Origin: Eubacteriales bacterium | Lineage (GTDB): Bacteria > Bacillota > Clostridia > Christensenellales > Aristaeellaceae | Direction of reading: 5' to 3' | DNA: 64,000 nucleotides | Assembly: GCA_028705775.1 (NCBI GenBank) | Contig: JAQWCW010000008.1 | Span: 1-64,000, forward strand | Part shown: positions 28,649 through 37,869 of the stretch, in pieces | Layout of the letters: each line of letters opens with the position of its first letter | How positions within the stretch are numbered: position 1 is the first letter of the stretch | Translations under genes and position numbers: made by a program | The notes under the pieces: model-generated | Told to the model about the DNA's origin: nothing | Database searches by the model: none | What the model saw: only the letters and a program-made list of their open reading frames with translations

Positions 28649-29763
28649 TCAGCCGCCTCCGATTTGGATGAATCGTCAAGCTCCTCCTTGTATACCGCGA
28701 TTTTGCCTTTACCGCTGTTCTTGGCAGAATACAGCGCTTTATCGGCGCGCTTATAAAGCTCCTCGAACAAGCAGCCGTCCTTGGGGTATTGCGCAAGCCC
28801 GACGCTTACGCTGACGATAATATCCTGCTCGTTGCCCTGCTTGATTTCGTTTATCCTTTGCATCATCGCCTTGACCTTTTCGGTTACAACGCCAATATCT
28901 CCCGCATACGGAAGGAATGCAACGAATTCGTCTCCGCCGAGCCTGCTTACGATATCGCCCTTGCGGAAAGCGCCTTTAAGCGCCTCGCCGACGCTTTGCA
29001 GAACCGCGTCGCCTGCCGAATGCCCCATTTTGTCGTTGATTTGCTTGAAATTATCAACGTCCATTATGAGCATTATCGCGCTTTAATTGCTCTCGTGCAG
29101 ATACTGCGCGACAACCCTTTCAAAAGCGCTGCGGTTGCTGAGCTTTGTAAGCATATCCATATCGCGCTGCTGTTTCAGCTCGTGCTTGATTATTATATCG
29201 GACACTTTTATGCCTATCGTCTGCCAGCTTAGCGCAAGGCTGAGAAGATAGAAAACTATGCTGTTTGAAATATCAAGGCTTAAAAGCTCTCCTGATTTTA
29301 CGTGAATATCGGCGATGCAGAAAATTACGGAGGCAGCCGCGAAAAGTATATTCACCCTGTACGGCTTATCTACTATAAACATCGGCAGCGTTACGATAAA
29401 CAAAATGAACGTTGTCGCGTTCGTGTCCTTGCCGAATACAGTTCCCATCAGAATAGAAATTGTCAGCATGACCGTTATCACCGCATAATAAACGGGCAGA
29501 ACGAGGTCCGCGCGTTTTACAAGCACTGTTTTGCTAACCACATACACAATAGAAAACAGGACGGTAAGCACCAAGTAGCTCTTAAGCATACTGAGCAGAT
29601 TAATGAACGGCAGGCTTGCGATTGAAAGCAGCGCCGCGCCAACCATGCCCACAAAGCTTATGCGCTTCATGCTGTTGAGATTTGTGCGCGCGATTTCCTC
29701 CCTGAACTCGGTGAAGGCGGAAAAGCTGATGTTCCAGTGAATCAATTCACGAATTCGCTTCAT
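28645..29763 (-). pseudogene. Membrane GGDEF diguanylate cyclase split by in-frame TAA
   Basis: 372 codons from ATG 29763 (AAGG 9 bases upstream) to 28645, with TAA (29083-29085) at codon 227. Residues 1-226 hold five or six TM helices and the first GGDEF strand (MDMLTKLSNRSAFERVV). After the stop the same frame goes on SAIMLIMDVDNFKQINDKMG through SRLGGDEF to the domain end. The GGDEF core and an RKGD I-site (RxxD) five residues before it are intact, so the ancestor was a product-inhibited cyclase. The stop cuts the domain before its metal-binding Asp. No ribosome binding site precedes the next Met (29073). A CAA or AAA to TAA change would explain it. Confidence 0.8.
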
Positions 29764-29785
29764 AAAACTCATCCTTTCGACGGAA

Positions 29786-31936
29786 TTACTCTTTATCCGT
29801 CTGCGGCACAGCAAGAGATGAAGAAAGCATGGAGTAAAGCTTCTGCACCTCTACCGGCTTTGTGAGATGCGCGTTCATTCCGGCCGACATACATTGCTCA
29901 ATATCGGAATCGTATGCGTTCGCCGTAAGCGCAATTATCGGAATGCGCTTGGCGTCGCTACGCTGCATTGCCCGAATTTCGCTTGAAGCTTCGATTCCGG
30001 TTTTCAGGGGCATTCTTATGTCCATCAGGATAATGTCATAATACCCCTGCGGCGATGCGGCGAACATATCAATGCCCGCCTGACCGTTTTCCGCGTGTTC
30101 AACAAGCATCTGCTTGCGCGAAAGCAGCTGACGGATAATCTTTGCGTTAAGAGGATGGTCCTCGCACAAAAGCACCCGTTTGCCGCCGAGGTCGCTGTCG
30201 CTTGCTTCGTTTTCATCCTTAACCATAGCGTCCGGAACGGAAGCAAGCTCCAGCGAAACATAGAAAGCTGAGCCTTTGTTGATTTCGCTCTCAACCCGTA
30301 TCGTTCCGTTCATGATTTCGACAATGTTTTTGACTATCGCAAGCCCAAGCCCCGTTCCCTGCGAGTTCTGCTCGGAGGTTCGCTCCTCCTGCGTAAACGC
30401 GGAGAACATATTCCTCTGGAATTCCTCGCTCATGCCTACGCCGTCATCCCGCACGACGAACAAAGCGGCGATTCTGCCGTTTTCGAGCGCTTTTCCGCTT
30501 CCGGTAAGGCTTATATGCCCTCCGCGCGGGGTAAACTTGACCGCGTTTGACAAAAGGTTAAAGAACACTTGATTGAATCTGAGCGAATCGGTAATCACGG
30601 ATTTGCCGGCAACATCGCAGTCGACCGTGAATTCGATTCCCTTTTCGACGCAGAGCGGGCGAATAACGGAGTTGAGATAGCTCTCGAATTCTTTATACGA
30701 GTAAGGCCGCAGATGCAGCTCCATCTTTCCGCTTTCAACCTTATTCATATCAAGAACATCGTTAACAAGCCCCAGAAGAAACTTGCCGGACGATTTGATG
30801 TTCCCAAGGCACTCGGCGGTTTCGGGCGGATTGTCTTCAAGAAGCGCAAGCTCGGTCATCCCGCTTATCACGTTAAGCGGCGTCCTGATGTCGTGGCTCA
30901 TTCTGGAGAGGAAATCGGTTTTTGCCATGCTTGCCGCCTCCGCCTCCTTCACGCTCGCCTTGAGCCGCCTGTTGAGCTTTGCGAAGTAGATAACGTCGAT
31001 AATCATCATTCCCGCAAGGAGAATCAGGAGCATCATGGTCATTTTGAAATCCGGATTCGTTATATGAAAAGAAGAAAGCGGGACACAGCTGACGCAAAGC
31101 CAATCTGTTCCGGGCACATCAGTATAAACGAACGCGCATTCTTCGCCGGCGCTGTTGTTGTAGCGCAGGCTGCCGCCGTCGTTTGAAAGCATTTTGTGCT
31201 TTATTAAGCTAAGCTCGTCCAGCGTCAAATCATTGTAGTTGTACAGGTAAGTGAATATGCTGTCCGCCTTATAGTCATAATTGCGAATCGCATAGCTGCC
31301 GTCCTTGTTGATAAGAACGGTTGAGAGATTGTCAAAGCCGCTGTTCAGGTTTATATGCCCGATAAACGCAGCCGATTTGAACACAGCCATTAGGGTATAC
31401 GATTTCATCTCGCCGTCTGATAGCGCCGATATATTGACATACCTGCCAAACGAGCGAGAGCCGGTATTCGGGTCAGTGAACTCTACGGTAAACGGAATAT
31501 GCGTAACATCCGCCGCTCGATTGACTATCTGGCGAATCATAACGTAATCTTTATTCGTATAGCTGACCTGCGGATAATTTCCGTTTTTATCCTTCTGAAT
31601 CGCTACTCCCGTATAGTCCTGGCCTATAAGCTGAAACACAACATCGCTGTCCGCGTCCGAGTCGTCAATATAAGCAATTATTTCGTCGCGGGTAAGCTCA
31701 TGGAGCTTTACATAGCGAATGATATTGTTTACCTTTCTGCCCTGACTCGCAAAAAGCTCCGATGAAATCTGAGCGGCAGCCTGATTCACGTTCCCGATGT
31801 CATTCAGATTCTGCTCGTATAGCTTATCGTTATAATCGCGCATATAGGAAAAAAAGAGAAGAACTATCGCTATAATTATGCACAGATTCGACGAAACAAG
31901 CAGCGCCGCGCGCACCTTCAGGCTGGCAGGCTTCAC
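29786..31936 (-). CDS. Hybrid sensor histidine kinase with dCache-like sensor
   Basis: 716 residues. TM helix near 10-30, about 270 extracytoplasmic residues containing a YTGVAIQKDKNGNYPQVSYT stretch and INKDGSYAIRN typical of Cache sensors, TM near 300-322, HisKA (FLSRMSHDIRTPLNVISG), ATPase (NLLSNAVKFTP, DDGVGMSEE, GTGLGLAIV), and a receiver with phospho-Asp in LMDIRMPLKTG. The start is GTG at 31936, overlapping the stop of the solute-binding protein gene (GTGA), so the two are translated together. That coupling suggests the binding protein delivers ligand to this kinase. Confidence 0.9.
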   Translation of the reverse strand: MKPASLKVRAALLVSSNLCIIIAIVLLFFSYMRDYNDKLYEQNLNDIGNVNQAAAQISSELFASQGRKVNNIIRYVKLHELTRDEIIAYIDDSDADSDVVFQLIGQDYTGVAIQKDKNGNYPQVSYTNKDYVMIRQIVNRAADVTHIPFTVEFTDPNTGSRSFGRYVNISALSDGEMKSYTLMAVFKSAAFIGHINLNSGFDNLSTVLINKDGSYAIRNYDYKADSIFTYLYNYNDLTLDELSLIKHKMLSNDGGSLRYNNSAGEECAFVYTDVPGTDWLCVSCVPLSSFHITNPDFKMTMMLLILLAGMMIIDVIYFAKLNRRLKASVKEAEAASMAKTDFLSRMSHDIRTPLNVISGMTELALLEDNPPETAECLGNIKSSGKFLLGLVNDVLDMNKVESGKMELHLRPYSYKEFESYLNSVIRPLCVEKGIEFTVDCDVAGKSVITDSLRFNQVFFNLLSNAVKFTPRGGHISLTGSGKALENGRIAALFVVRDDGVGMSEEFQRNMFSAFTQEERTSEQNSQGTGLGLAIVKNIVEIMNGTIRVESEINKGSAFYVSLELASVPDAMVKDENEASDSDLGGKRVLLCEDHPLNAKIIRQLLSRKQMLVEHAENGQAGIDMFAASPQGYYDIILMDIRMPLKTGIEASSEIRAMQRSDAKRIPIIALTANAYDSDIEQCMSAGMNAHLTKPVEVQKLYSMLSSSLAVPQTDKE

Positions 31937-33357
31937 TTTTCCACGCTTTCCGACAACGCCCTCTGCTCCTCAAAGGCTGCTCTGAGGCTGTCCATGTAAT
32001 ACTCCAAATCATACATAACGATTCCGCCCGCTCCGTCATCCTTCATATATTTAGGATTGTTCGCCTTGCTGACCGCAACAAGGGACGGGTTTACCGTATT
32101 GAACAGGTTGTAGGAAAACTCGATATCCGAGGGCTGATTAATCTGGCTTACGGGTATTCTGAAGCGCTTGCTCAATATTTCGAGCGCATTCTTGGTATTG
32201 GGAGCGCAGTTATAATTTTCTGCAAACTGTGTATTCGCCTTTGCGGAATAGAAAAAGTTCAGGAATTCAAGAGTCCAGTCGATATTGAAGGAGTTTTTAT
32301 TGACGGCAATTCCGTTCGTCGGGTTCATATAGGCGACTCCGCCATAATCAGCCACCGGCGCAAGTATGAACTCGTATTCGATTGCGCTGTGATAATCCTC
32401 CTTAACCTTTTCCATTGCGTAGCTGATTGTGCTGGCGGAGGTCATGAACGGCACGTTTCCAACATCGTCAAGCTTCACATAGCCGCTTTCCGCTTCGGCG
32501 ATATTAAAAAAGCTGCGCGCCATCCCCTCGTCCGTCAAGTCCTTAAAATGGTTATACTCCGTTTCGCAAACCTTGTAGTTGTAATAGTATTCTTTGTTGA
32601 GATTATAGATAAATTCCATTGCGCTTTTGAGAATTTCCGCCGCCGCCGGCGAGGCTGACTCAAATGCCTCCCTGACTCCTGATTCCTTATCTGCGGAGGC
32701 GATTGTATGCACGATATACGGGAACATGAGCCTTTGCGCAAACGAGCCGGGGTTATCCTGAAGCGCGATATAGCCCGCGTTTTTAAGCTTCTCGCAGGCG
32801 GAAAGCAGCTCATCTTTTGTTTCGGGCGTTTTGATGCCAAGCGAGCCGAGCAGCGTTTTGTTGACATACAGCCCGCGCATTTCACCGCCCATCGGCGCAA
32901 GATACTGATGAACAACGCCGTCCTGCCCGACGAGCTTGAAATTATCCGTAAGCCCGGGAAAGGTGTCCGAAAAGTCAAGCTTATCCTTGTATTCAGCCAA
33001 ATCCAAAACGTCGCCGATATAGGGAGAATCAGAAAGAAGGTTTGGCGTTATGAACATATCAACCCTGTCGTCCTGCGATTGAAGGCGCTTGGGAAGCGAC
33101 TCGTCAAACGCCTGAAGCCATTCATACTCGACCTTAACGTTTGGATAGAGCTTGCTGAACTCCTGCGCTACATACTCGATTGCGCGGAAATCCTTATTCC
33201 TGCCCGCGATTAATAGCGTAACAGGCTCTGACGCGCTCAGTGAAGCATTCTTCTTATACCCTGCGTCTGCGCAGCCGCTGAGACCCGCAAGTAAAATAGC
33301 AAGGGCAAGAATCAGCGCCGTGAATTTTGCAAGACGGGTTGCTTTTGTAGCCATCAT
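31933..33357 (-). CDS. Lipoprotein extracellular solute-binding protein (family 1), no permease nearby
   Basis: 474 residues. Lipobox LLAGLSGC gives a lipid-anchored protein. The fold is that of family 1 sugar-type ABC binding proteins: VTLLIAGRNKDF, LYPNVKVEYEW, DMFITPNLLSD, MGGEMRGLYVNKTLL, GYIALQDNPGSFAQR. No ABC permease or ATPase lies anywhere in the operon; the neighbours are a BvgS-like kinase upstream (22-base gap) and a hybrid kinase downstream (overlapping). It is therefore more likely a sensory subunit than a transporter part; this is inference. GGAGG lies 9 bases before the first of two ATG codons. Confidence 0.85.
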   Translation of the reverse strand: MMATKATRLAKFTALILALAILLAGLSGCADAGYKKNASLSASEPVTLLIAGRNKDFRAIEYVAQEFSKLYPNVKVEYEWLQAFDESLPKRLQSQDDRVDMFITPNLLSDSPYIGDVLDLAEYKDKLDFSDTFPGLTDNFKLVGQDGVVHQYLAPMGGEMRGLYVNKTLLGSLGIKTPETKDELLSACEKLKNAGYIALQDNPGSFAQRLMFPYIVHTIASADKESGVREAFESASPAAAEILKSAMEFIYNLNKEYYYNYKVCETEYNHFKDLTDEGMARSFFNIAEAESGYVKLDDVGNVPFMTSASTISYAMEKVKEDYHSAIEYEFILAPVADYGGVAYMNPTNGIAVNKNSFNIDWTLEFLNFFYSAKANTQFAENYNCAPNTKNALEILSKRFRIPVSQINQPSDIEFSYNLFNTVNPSLVAVSKANNPKYMKDDGAGGIVMYDLEYYMDSLRAAFEEQRALSESVEK

Positions 33358-33379
33358 TTAGGAATACCTCCAAACATAA

Positions 33380-36300
33380 TCAAAGGGTGTTATCGACAAT
33401 CCTCTTGAGCGTCGCATAAAGAACAGCGGTATCAATAGGCTTGGAGATATGCCCGTTCATTCCGGCGGAAAGAGCCGCGGAAACATCCTCCGTAAAGGCG
33501 TTTGCCGTCATTGCGAAAATCGGAATCGTTTTTGCGTCGGGTCTTTCAAGCGCGCGAATTTTCGCCGTTGCCTCATAGCCGTCCATTTCCGGCATCTGAA
33601 TATCCATCAGAATCGCGTCATACCTGCCCGCCTCGGATGAAGCGAACAAATCAATCGCCTTCCTGCCCCTGTCAACCGCGTCAACGCTCATATTTACGAA
33701 AGACAAAAGCTCCGTCGCGATTTCAGCGTTAAGCTCTTGGTCTTCAACAAGCATAACGCGATGACCTGTGAAGTCATACTTCTCGGCGATATTCTGCTTC
33801 TTCTGCGGCTTTGAGCCGACAATCGATATAAGGGCGTTGAATACGGACGACTGAAAGAGCGGCTTTGTGATAAAGCCATCCGCACCGGCGCTCGTTGCCT
33901 CGGCACGTATCTCGTTCATATCCTTTGCGGATATTATCAGCAGATGAGTGTGCTTTTTCTCATGGCTGCGCAGAAGGCGGGTAAGCTCAAGACCGTCCAT
34001 CTGCGGCATTTTAGCGTCAATCATGCATACGTCGTACGGATGAGCGCCCGTTTCAGCCTTATCAAACATTTCAAGCGCGCCGCTGCCCGTGTCGGTCACG
34101 TCAAACATAACGCCGATTCGCTTCAGCACAATAGACGAATACTCAAGCGAAGCTTTATCATCATCTATTACAAGCACGCGCAAATCCTTTACGCCGTTTT
34201 TATCGCGCGAATCGGAGTGCTCGGCGATTGTGAAGGGCAAATCCACGGTAAAGGTTGAGCCTTTGCCCTTTTCGCTTTCAACGGTTATCATTCCGTGCAT
34301 CATATCGACAAGGTTCTTTGTTATGGAAAGCCCGAGTCCGCTTCCGCCGTGCTTTTGCGCGGTTGCGGCCGTTTCCTGCTCAAAGTTGAAAAGCCGCGCC
34401 TTCATATCGGGGGTCATTCCCGCGCCCGTATCGGAAACGGAAAAGCGCAGGAAAGCAACGCCTTCCTTTTCAGCCGTTTCAAGCACGGAAACCCTTATTC
34501 TTCCGCCCGCCGGCGTAAACTTATAGGCGTTTGAAACAAAGTTCAGAAGCACCTGATTTACGCGAAGGGAATCGCCGATAAGGTATTCGTGCTTTACCTC
34601 TGCCGATATTTCAAACTCAACGCCCTTGCTCTGGCATTGCGGCTCATAGATTGTGCGGATTCCGTCAATCAGCTGCCCGACGTCGAATTCGGACGCCGCA
34701 ATTTTTAGCTTCTCGCTTTCAATAGTGGACATATCCAGAACATCGTTCAGAATATTGAGCAATACCTTTGACGATACTGCAATCTTATTAAGATATTCGT
34801 CGGTTTTCTTAGGGTCGTCGTCGTGCATTTTCGCAATCTCGGTAAGCCCGACAATCGCGTTCATCGGCGTTCTGATTTCATGGCTCATTCGAGAAAGGAA
34901 CTGGCTTTTTGCAACGCTCGCCCTGTCCGCCTGCGCGACCGCGTCAGCAAGCTGCGCGTTCTTTGTTTGCAGGTTCGCCTCATTGCGGCGCTGAACGACA
35001 AGGATTACCATGAAAAGAGAGAAGGAAATCAACACAAGCGCTGTTATGATGATTATCTGGAGCTTGAATTTTGAAAGTATGTCGGAAAGCGTGTAGTGAT
35101 AAGGCGAGCCGACGGTATGGCGGATAAGCGTAGCCGATACTGCCGCCGCGTCTATCAGCGCTATTGATTTATCAAGAATTGAAAGCAGGGTTTTATCCGC
35201 TCCGGCGTTAAGCGCTATCGCGGTATGCTCCGTCATGATTTCAACCGGAAGGATTGCAAGGGAGTCATAGCGCGGCTCCTGAAGCAGAATCGTCATAATA
35301 TGCGTGTTCTGGATAAACAAATCAGCCTTGCCCGCAAGCACCGCGTCAAGGCATTCCCTGTTTGTGCCGTACAATTCCATTTTTACATTCGGGTAATTGA
35401 GCGAAAGCTGCTTTTGAAGCGCTTGAAAGGCTTTCGGCACGGCAGCGACAAGGCTATCCGTCATATTGACGGATAGTCCCTCCTTGCAGGCGGGGACTAT
35501 CGCGCTTTCAAGGAAGGCGCTCGTAACGTCAATCGCGTCATTGGTGATAAAATTGTCATGCTCGATTCCGCATACCATGTCATACTCGCCGCTTGCGAGA
35601 ACATCGACCGGCTTCTCTCCGACCGGCATAGGAACAAGCTTGAAGGTAAGTCCGCTCTTTTGGGAAATCTGGTCAAGTATATCGGGGCATATTCCCGTAA
35701 ATGCGTCGGTTTTCTCATCATAGGAGGACATCGGCGGGCGCGCAATATCAAGCGCAACAGTAATCTGTTTGCTTTCGGCAATGAACTCGCGCTCCGCAAG
35801 CGTAAACTGCAAAGACGACGCAGCCGTGCTGCTGTCATAATACTTGTGGAACAAATCGGTTTCAAAATCCACGTCCGACTTAATCTGCTGCAGCGCCTCG
35901 TCTATCTCTGAAATAATCGGGCTGTCCTTATAGGAAATGAAGTAATAGGAGTCCGCTCCGTAGCGGGCAAGCAGAGAAAGCCCCTGATGATTCGCGAGAT
36001 GCTCGCTGCACATTGCGTCGATTTCGCCCTTTTCAAGCGCGGCAAGCAGAGCTTCCTCAGAATCATATTCATTTATAACGGAAACAAAGCCATGCCGCTT
36101 TTCATAATTGCGATACAGCTCCTCCATTGCGTTATTGCTGATAATTCCGACGGTCATTCCGTCAAAAGAGGCATAGTCCTCATAGCTGAGGCTCTTGTTA
36201 TCGCTTCTAGTGTAAAGCAGCCCCTGCGTATAGCCAATCGGATAGCGGGAAAAATCAAATATCTCCGAGCGCCGCTTTGTATACTGCGCGTTGCACAGAA

Positions 36301-36586
36301 GGTCGATTTCCTTGTTTTTCAGCATTTCAAGCAAGTCTGACCAGTTTCCGTAAACATACTCGTAGTGCCAGCCGGTATACTCCGCTACCTTGGAAAGATA
36401 CTCCGCTCCGTAGCCGGAATAGGTTCCGTCCGTCATCAGGTTAATAAAACCGTGGTAGTCCATATAGCCGACGCGAACGGTTTTTCTATCCTCGGCAAGC
36501 GCGCAGAAACACGCAGAGAACAACCCGCAAAGCAGAATTACCGCGCAAAGCATTGCGGACAGCTTTTTCGCAAACGGTTTTTTCAT
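33380..36586 (-). CDS. BvgS-like hybrid kinase: two SBP3 domains, HisKA, ATPase, two receivers
   Basis: 1068 residues. Signal sequence, then two tandem family 3 solute-binding domains at about 35-245 (VRVGYMDYHGFINLMTDGTY) and 270-500 (ITVALDIARPPMSSYDEKTD), the venus-flytrap sensors of BvgS. TM helix near 511-533, a short coiled coil, HisKA (FLSRMSHEIRTPMNAIVG), ATPase (NFVSNAYKFTP, DTGAGMTP, GGSGLGLSI), receiver 1 (VLVIDDDKAS, MIDAKMPQMDG) and receiver 2 (VMLVEDQELN, LMDIQMPEMDG). Unlike BvgS there is no C-terminal Hpt domain; the two separate Hpt genes upstream would fill that place. Ligands of such sensors are often amino acids or nicotinate-like acids; here unknown. Confidence 0.93.
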   Translation of the reverse strand: MKKPFAKKLSAMLCAVILLCGLFSACFCALAEDRKTVRVGYMDYHGFINLMTDGTYSGYGAEYLSKVAEYTGWHYEYVYGNWSDLLEMLKNKEIDLLCNAQYTKRRSEIFDFSRYPIGYTQGLLYTRSDNKSLSYEDYASFDGMTVGIISNNAMEELYRNYEKRHGFVSVINEYDSEEALLAALEKGEIDAMCSEHLANHQGLSLLARYGADSYYFISYKDSPIISEIDEALQQIKSDVDFETDLFHKYYDSSTAASSLQFTLAEREFIAESKQITVALDIARPPMSSYDEKTDAFTGICPDILDQISQKSGLTFKLVPMPVGEKPVDVLASGEYDMVCGIEHDNFITNDAIDVTSAFLESAIVPACKEGLSVNMTDSLVAAVPKAFQALQKQLSLNYPNVKMELYGTNRECLDAVLAGKADLFIQNTHIMTILLQEPRYDSLAILPVEIMTEHTAIALNAGADKTLLSILDKSIALIDAAAVSATLIRHTVGSPYHYTLSDILSKFKLQIIIITALVLISFSLFMVILVVQRRNEANLQTKNAQLADAVAQADRASVAKSQFLSRMSHEIRTPMNAIVGLTEIAKMHDDDPKKTDEYLNKIAVSSKVLLNILNDVLDMSTIESEKLKIAASEFDVGQLIDGIRTIYEPQCQSKGVEFEISAEVKHEYLIGDSLRVNQVLLNFVSNAYKFTPAGGRIRVSVLETAEKEGVAFLRFSVSDTGAGMTPDMKARLFNFEQETAATAQKHGGSGLGLSITKNLVDMMHGMITVESEKGKGSTFTVDLPFTIAEHSDSRDKNGVKDLRVLVIDDDKASLEYSSIVLKRIGVMFDVTDTGSGALEMFDKAETGAHPYDVCMIDAKMPQMDGLELTRLLRSHEKKHTHLLIISAKDMNEIRAEATSAGADGFITKPLFQSSVFNALISIVGSKPQKKQNIAEKYDFTGHRVMLVEDQELNAEIATELLSFVNMSVDAVDRGRKAIDLFASSEAGRYDAILMDIQMPEMDGYEATAKIRALERPDAKTIPIFAMTANAFTEDVSAALSAGMNGHISKPIDTAVLYATLKRIVDNTL

Positions 36587-36633
36587 AAAAAACGCCTCAT
36601 AACTGTCGTATTATCGTGACAAGGAAGTATAAA

Positions 36634-36981
36634 TCAATGCGAAACTATTTCTTCAAGGCGCGCTTTGAGCTGCATAAGCTTATCAAATTCAGCATCAAGC
36701 CCGTCGCGTTGACCCTTCCTTAACGGCTCGACGATTCTTACCGTCTGCTCAAAGAGCGGTGTAAGTCCCACGTTTGCAAACACGCCCTTGAGCGTGTGCG
36801 CCGCATCAAAGGCAAGCTTGACGTCGCCCGCTTTCAGCGCAGTTCCGAGCGAGTCAAAATACGGGTCGGCAATTATGTCCTGTATGCATTCCATATAGAA
36901 TTCTTCATCGTCGCCCATGCGCTCCATCGTTCCGTCAATATCACAGCCGAATGCGCGCAAATCCTCAAGCTGTCTGCTCAT
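36634..36981 (-). CDS. Free-standing histidine phosphotransfer (Hpt) protein
   Basis: 115 residues, a single Hpt four-helix domain with the phospho-His in AFDAAHTLKGVFANVGL. Takes phosphate from a hybrid kinase receiver and passes it to another receiver. Its start overlaps the stop of the preceding Hpt gene by 4 bases (ATGA). Only about 20-25% identical by eye to its neighbour, so the two are old paralogues or have distinct partners. Confidence 0.9.
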   Translation of the reverse strand: MSRQLEDLRAFGCDIDGTMERMGDDEEFYMECIQDIIADPYFDSLGTALKAGDVKLAFDAAHTLKGVFANVGLTPLFEQTVRIVEPLRKGQRDGLDAEFDKLMQLKARLEEIVSH

Positions 36982-37331
36982 TGTCTGCCCTCCCGAACGG
37001 CGTCAGCCGCTATTTCGTACTGCTTTCTTACTCCGCCGATAAGCGGCGCGCATTCTTCCTTTGGCGCGGAGCGCCGAAGCAGCTCAACAAGAACGCAAAG
37101 CTTTTCATAAAAGAGGTTTATGCTCAGGTTTCCCGCCGCGCCCTTTATTGCGTGAGCCGTTTTGAAAGCGGTTTCAATATCTCCCGCATTAATCTGGGAA
37201 ATCAGCTCGTTAATCCCGTAACTGTCGAAAAACTTCACAAGATACTTTTCGTAGATTTGAGCCATTCCGGCGAAGCGCTCAACTCCCTCGTCATAATCAA
37301 TACCTGCCGATATAAGCCTTTCTCTGTCCAT
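36978..37331 (-). CDS. Free-standing histidine phosphotransfer (Hpt) protein, first gene of the signalling operon
   Basis: 117 residues, single Hpt domain; phospho-His in AFKTAHAIKGAAGNLSI. GGAGG precedes the ATG. It heads a same-strand run of nine genes (two Hpt, BvgS-like kinase, binding protein, kinase, broken GGDEF, kinase, REC-GGDEF-EAL-REC-GGDEF, GGDEF) ending at 22004 with overlaps or short gaps throughout. Upstream is a 538-base intergenic region that should hold the promoter. Confidence 0.9.
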   Translation of the reverse strand: MDRERLISAGIDYDEGVERFAGMAQIYEKYLVKFFDSYGINELISQINAGDIETAFKTAHAIKGAAGNLSINLFYEKLCVLVELLRRSAPKEECAPLIGGVRKQYEIAADAVREGRQ

Positions 37332-37869
37332 AAAGCCTCCGAAGCAGTTAAATTTTTGTGCTAAAATTTTAAAGAATTTGCTGCCGGCGCGGGAATTGCG
37401 CGGCGCCGCGCTGCTTTCGGGTTCATGCTTTTACAAAAGCACGGCGGTTGTCTGTCATCTGCCAATACAACTACGATAATCAGCGTGAGCGGAGAGCTTA
37501 AACCGCTCAGGCAGGCGTGTTTTCTTGTAAGAATGATTCATTCAGGGTAAGCGCAGTTCGCATTCAGGCGTTTCGTTTGAATTTGCAGGAAACAGGCGGT
37601 CATTCAGGTATGCAAGCGCTTTCATCTTTTTGCGATTGAAACACTCCATTCCGCAACGGAAATGGTGGAAAAGCAAAAACAGTCATCAAAAAGAACATTT
37701 CTCGTAGTCATCAGATATGAAGGCAAGCATTTGCTTCCTTTTTACGAGAACAGTTTAGCATTGTTTCTAAGATAATGCAAGCAACGCAAAGCCAAATATC
37801 GCATATTTTACACAAACATCAGATTTATTCCTCCGTTCATCAAACCAATATGTTATAATACAACATAAA
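37332..37869. other. 538-base intergenic region upstream of the Hpt-led operon
   Basis: No convincing gene on either strand. It holds three direct copies of CATTCAGG at 37539-37546, 37561-37568 and 37601-37608, a perfect 14-bp palindrome GCGCGGCGCCGCGC at 37398-37411 about 70 bases before the first Hpt start, and an inverted repeat TTCTCGTA/TACGAGAA around 37697-37750 enclosing a GGCAAGC/TGCTTCC hairpin. I looked for the conserved parts of c-di-GMP riboswitches and did not find them. The operon promoter could not be placed. Confidence 0.5.

Noticed and set aside
37680-37760. Terminator or attachment-site-like inverted repeat TTCTCGTA/TACGAGAA
   Set aside because: No gene ends there on the plus strand and no integrase or direct-repeat partner is present; noted only as part of the intergenic region.
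37332-37869. c-di-GMP riboswitch before the signalling operon
   Set aside because: The conserved stretches of class I and II c-di-GMP aptamers were looked for on both strands and not found.
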